Part shown: positions 58,859 to 64,000 of the stretch, piece after piece | Numbering within the stretch: position 1 is the first letter of the stretch | Layout of the letters: the number at the start of each line of letters is the position of its first letter | NCBI RefSeq assembly: GCF_005795905.1 | Contig: NZ_VAWE01000001.1 | Span: 5,879,001 to 5,943,000 of the forward strand | DNA length: 64,000 bases | Source of the DNA: Streptomyces marianii | Lineage (GTDB): Bacteria; Actinomycetota; Actinomycetes; Streptomycetales; Streptomycetaceae | Direction: 5' to 3' | Program-made: the position numbers and the translations under genes | The notes under the pieces: generated by a model | Told to the model about the DNA's origin: nothing | Seen by the model: only the letters and a program-made list of their open reading frames with translations | The model's database searches: none

Positions 58859-59653
58859 TCATCGAGTCCGCGCCCGACGTGCCGGATCGCTGGGCGACGG
58901 GCCGCCGGCCCCCGCCGGACGTGCCAGCGCCGAGGGCGTTCCCACATCGGCGACGGCCAGCCCCGGAGCATCGCCTCCCGCAGTGGCGAGCCGTACCCCG
59001 TCCGGGCCCCAGACCGCACTGCCACCGGCGCACACACCGGCCTCCGTGCTCGGTCCCACCAGATTGCCGAGCACCACGTGCAGCCCGTTGTCGCGCGCCC
59101 GTGCCGGGTACACCGTCGCGAAGGAGTCGTTGCCCTCGTCGAGCGCCGAACTGGCCAGGTACACGCGGCAGCCGTCCGCCCTCGCCCGCCCGGCGACCTC
59201 GGGGAAGCGGTTGTCATAGCAGACGGCCAGGGCGAAGCGGATCCCGTCCAGGGTGAACCGGCCGTCCGCCGGTCCGGCCGCGAACAGGTCGTTCTCGGCG
59301 CCGTGCAGATGCCGCTTGTCGTAACGGGCGAGCAGCTCGCCTTCCGGGCCGAACACGAGTGAGGCGACGGCCGGCCGGCCGCCGTCCGCGGGCGCCGCGC
59401 AGTTGACCACCGCGGCGGTGGCGGTGGCACGGCAGGCCCTCCGGACCGGCGCCAGCCGCGCGTCGCCGGGCGCGGTCCACAGCCGGGGACCGGCGGCGAG
59501 CAGGCCCAGTTCGTACCCGGTGACCGCCAGCTCCCCGAAGACGACCAGCCGTGCCCCGCGTGCGGCGGCCGCACGGACCAGCCCGGCCATGGTGCGGACG
59601 TTGGCCGGGACGTCACCCGGTACCGGGACGAACTGGGCCGCTGCGACGATCAT
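58859..59653 (-). CDS. Carbon-nitrogen hydrolase (nitrilase superfamily)
   Basis: A 264-residue amidase with the Glu-Lys-Cys triad: Glu41 (LVVFGELAVTGYELG), Lys113 (LLARYDKRHLHGAEN) and Cys145 (FALAVCYDNRFPEVA). The length is typical for single-domain nitrilase-type amidases. The C-terminal 25 residues (Arg/Pro/Ser-rich) look loose and may extend past the natural end. The substrate is unknown. GGGGCA precedes the ATG. No operon partner. Confidence 0.9.
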   Translation of the reverse strand: MIVAAAQFVPVPGDVPANVRTMAGLVRAAAARGARLVVFGELAVTGYELGLLAAGPRLWTAPGDARLAPVRRACRATATAAVVNCAAPADGGRPAVASLVFGPEGELLARYDKRHLHGAENDLFAAGPADGRFTLDGIRFALAVCYDNRFPEVAGRARADGCRVYLASSALDEGNDSFATVYPARARDNGLHVVLGNLVGPSTEAGVCAGGSAVWGPDGVRLATAGGDAPGLAVADVGTPSALARPAGAGGPSPSDPARRARTR

Positions 59654-59677
59654 GTGCCCCATCATCGCCGATGCGGC

Positions 59678-60955
59678 TCAGCGCCGCGCCGCCACCGCCA
59701 CGATGGCCCGGACCTGGGCGATGATGTCCAGCCGGTTCCGTACGAACCCGGGGTCGGTCACGGCGCCCGTCGCAGGGTCCGTGTTGCCGGCCCCGAACTC
59801 GAGCACCGGCGTGTGCACATGACCGCCGGGCAGCGTGTCGTGCAGGCCCAGACGGTCGCGCAGCAGCGTGGCCCGGTAGGCGATCTCGTTGGACAGGTAG
59901 TTCCCGCCGCCTCCCGCGCGAGCCGTGGAACCGGAGGTGGGTCCGTCGGGGCGGACCACCGGGTCGGTGCTGCCCGTGGGTATCTCGGTGACGGACGTGT
60001 TGTCGTACACCGGGAAACGGCCGGTCTCCGCGGCGACGACGGCCGCGTACGGCAGGGTCGTCGAGGTCCACTGCGGCTGCGCGACGGACCCGGCCACCGG
60101 TACGGTCCCGGTGCGTGAGACGTTCTCGTTGTCCGGGAAGCCGCCTCGCCAGGCACCGTTGGTCCGCTCGATGTCGAAGCGCCCGGCCCGCCCCTGGCTC
60201 ACGGTCGTGAACAGATCCGCCTCGGGCAGCCGTTGGCGCAGGGTCCGCTCGACGGTGCCGGCCGCGAAGTCCGTCCAGCGCACCGGGAAGACCGCGGTCT
60301 CGATCCGGGCCAGACCGCCGTCGGCGGTATGCAGCCAGGTGCCGTCGAGGGCGAGCGCCGCCGCCCCGCTCGGGTTGCTGATCCTGATGTCGCGGTCCAG
60401 CGTGAACGGGTCGAAGCCGGTGAGCACGACGCGCTTGAAGCCCTTGCCGCCGACGGCCTTCCCCGCGCCCGGGAAGTCCATGGAGTCCTGGCCCCGGGAG
60501 CTCCGTTCCAGTTCGCCGAGCAGCCGGTCGCGCGCCTCGGAGGACAGGGCGAAGCCCGGCTCCCAGACGCGCAGTTCACGGATCATCCCGAGCCGTGCCC
60601 AGTACAGCGGACGGTCGTCGTCGCGGCTGAGGTCCCCGTGTGCGGGGCCCCTGACCTGCGCCCGGTCGACGGCCCGCCGCCACAGCGCCGACCCCCGCCG
60701 GTCGACGACCCGGCGGGCCTCGGCGTACGAGTCCGCCGACCGCAGCGCCCTGGCGAACCCGCCCGCCACGGAGTCGAATCCGCTGCGCCGAAGGATCTCC
60801 TGGGGCGCGGCCCGGTCCAGCCGCTGCTCCTCCACCGTCGCCGCGACCGAGACCGTCTCCGCCCGCGCCGCCGGTCCGTCCGCGCTCGCCGGCGCCGTAC
60901 CGGCCATCGTGCCCACCGCCGCCGTCACGGCCAGCAACCCGAGTGTCCGCCGCAC
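59678..60955 (-). CDS. Exported pyroglutamyl-peptidase-like protein (C15-like)
   Basis: A 425-residue protein with a signal peptide (TLGLLAVTAAVGTMAGTAPA SA-type cleavage). A helical N-domain (about 30-170) precedes a C15-like domain starting KRVVLTGFDPFTLDRDIRIS NPSG. Later, TTVSQGRAGRFDIERTNGAW corresponds to the Glu-containing strand, and YLSNEIAYRATLLRDRLGLH with the preceding GGGGN replaces the usual GRYLCNYIYY; the nucleophile Cys position reads YLSN, with Ser in place of Cys. His is in LPGGHVHTPVLEF. Activity may thus differ from true pyrrolidone-carboxyl peptidases. GTG start with GGAGGG upstream. Confidence 0.78.
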   Translation of the reverse strand: MRRTLGLLAVTAAVGTMAGTAPASADGPAARAETVSVAATVEEQRLDRAAPQEILRRSGFDSVAGGFARALRSADSYAEARRVVDRRGSALWRRAVDRAQVRGPAHGDLSRDDDRPLYWARLGMIRELRVWEPGFALSSEARDRLLGELERSSRGQDSMDFPGAGKAVGGKGFKRVVLTGFDPFTLDRDIRISNPSGAAALALDGTWLHTADGGLARIETAVFPVRWTDFAAGTVERTLRQRLPEADLFTTVSQGRAGRFDIERTNGAWRGGFPDNENVSRTGTVPVAGSVAQPQWTSTTLPYAAVVAAETGRFPVYDNTSVTEIPTGSTDPVVRPDGPTSGSTARAGGGGNYLSNEIAYRATLLRDRLGLHDTLPGGHVHTPVLEFGAGNTDPATGAVTDPGFVRNRLDIIAQVRAIVAVAARR

Positions 60956-61314
60956 ACCGCATCCCTCCGCCGAAACCGTTCTGTCCGAAGTCGCCAGTAT
61001 GGGAAAGGAGTTGGTGGCGTGGCCAGGGGGGAGGCCGGTGCGGCCCGCAGGGTCGGCGGTCCGGCCGGGGCAGGACGCCCACGGAGCATCCAAACGCGAC
61101 ACACATCACGTGGATCCCGATCGGTTCGGCGCGCCTGCACGAATCGTGACGGGGAATCAGCATCCTGGAGGTTCCTCCCCGGTTCCCACGCGGTCCGGTG
61201 CACCTGCCGCCCGCAGGGGCGCACCGCGAACCGCGACTCCCCGGGGCCACTATCACCCCGGGGCGGTCCCTGACAGCCGCCCCGGGGTCTGCGCCGCAGC
61301 GGGGGCGCTCGTGA

Positions 61315-62238
61315 TCAGTTCGACTCGGCCGGGGGCCGCGGAGCGGTGATGTTCCGGTACGCGATCTCCGCCAGCCGGCTCTGGCCGTTCCGGCTCGGGT
61401 GGAACCAGTCCCAGGGGCTCAGCTGCTCGCCGGTGAACCGGTAGTCGAAGACCGCGTCGCCGTCGTACCGGCAGCGCAGGTCCTTCGCGCACACCTCCCG
61501 CAGCGCCCGGTTGTAGGCGACGACACGAGCGTGCACGAGGGCCCGGCGCTCCTGGGCGGCCCGGCCCAGGTCGTCCGCGTTCCCGAGCATCGAGGCGCAG
61601 ATGCCCAGCTTCCAGATCTGCCTGCCGAGCGCGTTGCCGCGCCCGGTCGACCACAGCCGCTTCAGGTCCGGCACGCTCGACACGTACACGTGCGCCTTGG
61701 GCGCGGTGCGCCGCAGCGAGCGCATCGCGGCCGTGAACGACTCGGTGAACTCCGCGACCGGCGTCATCTGCGCCGGCGTGTCACGGCACGCGTCGTTGGC
61801 CCCCACCATCACCGTCACCAACTCCGGCCTGCGGACGGCCGCCTCCGTCATCTGCGCGGGCAGATCGGCCATCCGCGCCCCGGACCGCGCGTGGTTCCAG
61901 GCGCGCCGTGTCGCGGCCGTCGTCCCCAGCAGGCGCTGCGCGAGGCTGCGCACGGTGGAGTCGGTGCCGGTCGCCCAGGACACCTCGGGACAGTCGGCGA
62001 ACAGCGAGCAGGCGTCGAAGCCGCGGGTGATGGAGTCGCCGACCGCGGCCAGCGAGCCGGGGGCGCGGTCCCAGACCCGCGTCGGGGAGGGCTTCGGGCG
62101 CTCCACCGGCTCGCGCTGCGTTCCGGGAGGTGCGTCACACCCGACCGGCCCGGCCGTGATCACCACGGTCGCCGCGACGGCACAGGCGACGACGGTACGC
62201 CATCGACGCGGCCGCCGGCTCCGCCGGATTTCACGCAT
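61315..62238 (-). CDS. SGNH/GDSL hydrolase, exported
   Basis: A 307-residue protein with an Arg-rich N-terminus and a hydrophobic export segment (about 15-32) ending near Cys34 (GPVGCDAPP), a poor lipobox. Block I is LAAVGDSITRGFDAC with Ser69, block III VTVMVGANDACRDTP, and the C-terminal DWFHPSRNGQSRLAE provides Asp and His. Six Cys may form disulphides as in secreted streptomycete lipases. Substrates (esters, acyl sugars) cannot be inferred. GGGAGGGCAG stands before the ATG. Confidence 0.9.
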   Translation of the reverse strand: MREIRRSRRPRRWRTVVACAVAATVVITAGPVGCDAPPGTQREPVERPKPSPTRVWDRAPGSLAAVGDSITRGFDACSLFADCPEVSWATGTDSTVRSLAQRLLGTTAATRRAWNHARSGARMADLPAQMTEAAVRRPELVTVMVGANDACRDTPAQMTPVAEFTESFTAAMRSLRRTAPKAHVYVSSVPDLKRLWSTGRGNALGRQIWKLGICASMLGNADDLGRAAQERRALVHARVVAYNRALREVCAKDLRCRYDGDAVFDYRFTGEQLSPWDWFHPSRNGQSRLAEIAYRNITAPRPPAESN

Positions 62239-62492
62239 CTGCCCTCCCCCGAGGCGTCCTGGCGGGTGAATGCTTGGTGCGTACGGGGCCCGGGAGGGGC
62301 GGTACGACACACCTGGGCCCCCGCCGCACGGTAGCTTTGCCCACGTCGAACCAGAGGCACTTGGCTCGCCGGCTCCAGTAAATTACATCACGTCATATGC
62401 TGTCCGCTTTTTGGCCTTTGCGTGGATTCGTACTTGATGTTGTTTACTGAGGCCGCTGGGAAGGTGATCCTCGTCCCACACTGGAGGTCCCG

Positions 62493-62987
62493 GTGACGAC
62501 ACGCGGCGTTCTCTATGTCCACTCCGCACCACGCGCCCTGTGCCCGCACGTCGAATGGGCGGTCGCGGGCGTGCTCGGCGTACGGGTCCAGCTCGACTGG
62601 ATCCGCCAGCCCGCGTCTCCCGGCACCTGGAGAGCCGAGTTCTCCTGGCAGGGCGAGAGCGGCACGGCTTCCAAGCTGGCGTCAGCGCTACGCGGCTGGC
62701 AGCTGCTCCGCTTCGAGGTGACCTCGGAGCCCAGCGCCACCGCGGAGGGCGAGCGCTACAGCGCCACTCCCGACCTCGGAATCTTCCACGCCGTCACCGG
62801 CCTCCACGGTGACATCCTCATCCCCGAGGACCGCCTCCGTGCGGCCCTCGCGCGCTCCGCCCAGGGCGAGACGGAGCTCGAGGCGGAGATCTCCAGGCTG
62901 CTCGGCAAGCCCTGGGACGACGAGCTCGAGCCGTTCCGGTACGCGGGCGAGGGTGCCCCGGTCCGCTGGCTCCACCAGGTGGTCTGA
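62493..62987 (+). CDS. DUF3145 family protein
   Basis: A 164-residue actinobacteria-specific protein: RGVLYVHSAPRALCPHVEWA at the start, WRAEFSWQGESGTASKLASA in the middle, WDDELEPFRYAGEGAPVRWL at the end. The family is highly conserved near fatty-acid synthesis genes in many genomes, but its function is unknown. GTG start with GGAGG six bases upstream. The preceding 120 bp are AT-rich for this genome (TAAATTACATCACGTCATAT) and should contain its promoter. Confidence 0.92.
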   Translation: MTTRGVLYVHSAPRALCPHVEWAVAGVLGVRVQLDWIRQPASPGTWRAEFSWQGESGTASKLASALRGWQLLRFEVTSEPSATAEGERYSATPDLGIFHAVTGLHGDILIPEDRLRAALARSAQGETELEAEISRLLGKPWDDELEPFRYAGEGAPVRWLHQVV

Positions 62988-63184
62988 CCCGCCGACCCGT
63001 CCGACCCGCCGCCACCGGCCGGTCCGACCACCGGATCCGGGTGTGAGTAGTTGGCGTACGGCGAGCGAACCCGGGTGTGGCGGGGGTCCGGCGGCCCGTG
63101 ATTGATCTTGCTCGCGCAAAGGACCGTATGTGAGAGGAGCTTTCAGCTGCGGCGACCGCCCGCGGGTCTCGGTGGCCCATGGGC

Positions 63185-63703
63185 TCAGGTGAGCTGCTTG
63201 TAGTAGAAGCTGCCGTCTTGGAGGGAGCCTGCCGGGTCGGCTGCGTAGTCGGGGACGATGCCGTATCGGGTCCAGCCGGTGTTCTGGTAGAGGCGGTCCG
63301 CAGCACTGCCGGTTTGGGTGTCCAGTAGCAGGAGGCTGGCACCGGCTTGGGCTGCGGCCTGCTCGGCCTGTGCGAGGAGGGCACGGGCAAGACCCTGTCC
63401 ACGGGAATCGCGGTGGACCATGAGCTTGACGATCTCGGCACGATGCCGGCCGTTGGGCTTGCGGTTCAAGGCCAGGCCGACGGTGCCTGCGATGCCGCAA
63501 GGGCTCCGGACGACCCAGACGATGAGGCTGCCTTCGTCTACCGCCGGCTGCTGGGTGTGCCACCAGGCGGCTGCCGTGTCCTGGTCGAAAGGGCTGAGGA
63601 AGCCGAGGGAGGCGCCGTCGGTGACGGCGTCGGCGAGTACGGCAGCCAGGTCCTTGACGCTGGTCCGGAAGTCATCGGGGAACAGACGGGTGATGGTGTG
63701 CAC
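63185..63703 (-). CDS. GNAT-family N-acetyltransferase
   Basis: A 172-residue GNAT enzyme. The acetyl-CoA motif A is VHRDSRGQGLARALLAQAEQ (R/Q-x-x-G-x-A), and the C-terminal YQNTGWTRYGIVPDYA is motif B. Acts on small amines or antibiotics in related proteins; the acceptor is unknown. It lies 37 bp downstream of the efflux gene on the same strand, so co-transcription and a resistance or detoxification role are possible. Confidence 0.88.
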   Translation of the reverse strand: MHTITRLFPDDFRTSVKDLAAVLADAVTDGASLGFLSPFDQDTAAAWWHTQQPAVDEGSLIVWVVRSPCGIAGTVGLALNRKPNGRHRAEIVKLMVHRDSRGQGLARALLAQAEQAAAQAGASLLLLDTQTGSAADRLYQNTGWTRYGIVPDYAADPAGSLQDGSFYYKQLT

Positions 63704-63739
63704 GGGCGGGTTCCTTTGGTGCGCCGGGGGCGGCGATGG

Positions 63740-64000
63740 TCAGGGGTGTGGGAAGTGGCGCTGGTTCGTTTGGGGTCTGAGGTGGTGGGTGGCCAGGCGG
63801 AGTGTCAGACCGAGGCTGGTGATGCACGCACAGGCCACGACGGCGTGCCCGTAGGCCAGGCGGAGTTCGGCCAGGGCTCTCGGGCGGTCGTTCAGGTCCA
63901 GGCCGGATATGGCTGCTACGGACACGGCGGCGGCCAGCCGCTGGCCCATCTGGAGGATTCCTCCTGCCACTCCGGCTGTTCGGGGCGGCGCATGGCGCAG
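63740..64000 (-). CDS. C-terminal part of an MFS drug-efflux transporter (partial)
   Basis: The frame is open to the right edge and shows 86 residues with AGVAGGILQMGQRLAAAVSV, the helix-13 motif of DHA2/EmrB-QacA-type exporters, then a final helix (AVVACACITSLGLTLRLATH). The C-terminus is short and polar. The rest of the gene lies beyond the window. Confidence 0.7.
   Translation of the reverse strand: MRHAPPRTAGVAGGILQMGQRLAAAVSVAAISGLDLNDRPRALAELRLAYGHAVVACACITSLGLTLRLATHHLRPQTNQRHFPHP

Overview
The window is chromosomal DNA from a high-GC actinomycete, almost certainly a Streptomyces or a close relative. The evidence is very high GC with strong third-codon GC bias, frequent GTG starts, AGGAGG-type ribosome sites, many short convergent or divergent units, and families typical of streptomycetes (SCO2400-type ribbon proteins, DUF3145, DUF6400, Mbl, SpoIIE-type phosphatases). 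No rRNA, tRNA, CRISPR array, phage module or complete transposase gene was recognised.

Layout. (1) 1-12.2 kb: the end of an unknown gene, then a divergent pair of very large exported proteins: a DNRLRE/FG-GAP surface protein (minus strand) and a 2.5-thousand-residue RHS/YD-repeat polymorphic toxin with an embedded ricin-type lectin and a C-terminal putative ADP-ribosyltransferase toxin. Its HEAT-like immunity gene overlaps it by 4 bp. (2) 12.2-13.6 kb: gene remnants (penicillin-binding protein, cation P-type ATPase tail, a headless small ORF). (3) 13.6-20.2 kb: SpoIIE phosphatase, CBS-BON protein, PAS remnant, HxlR regulator with a divergent FAD oxidoreductase, and a second oxidoreductase that has lost its FAD domain.

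(4) 20.3-39.4 kb is the most coherent region and resembles a dormancy or hypoxia island. It holds a GNAT/acyl-CoA-synthetase lysine acetyltransferase, three universal stress proteins (one broken by an in-frame TAG), a complete arginine deiminase operon (arcA-arcB-arcC-antiporter), a ribosome hibernation factor with a duplicated C-terminal domain, a DevS-like GAF-GAF histidine kinase, a LuxR-type response regulator, a PPOX-fold protein, a STAS protein and a DUF1540 protein. A 14-bp inverted repeat of the form GGGCCG-NN-CGGCCC, similar in architecture to the mycobacterial DosR box, occurs upstream of at least nine of these transcription units and in tandem before the response regulator. I infer that the two-component pair controls the island: arginine fermentation gives ATP without respiration, HPF parks ribosomes, and stress proteins and acetylation adjust metabolism.

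(5) 39.4-64 kb: a mosaic of ordinary genes: two SCO2400-type membrane proteins, a flavin amine oxidase, a PAS-SpoIIE phosphatase, CsbD, an MFS exporter behind a possible leaderless leader peptide, a subtilisin-like protease, a 105-bp tandem repeat, a carboxyltransferase-MatB pair, Mbl, a MarR/NADP-oxidoreductase/Ohr/EI24 group bracketed by inverted copies of a foldback element, then a nitrilase, a C15-like peptidase, an SGNH hydrolase, DUF3145, a GNAT protein and the end of a drug-efflux MFS gene.
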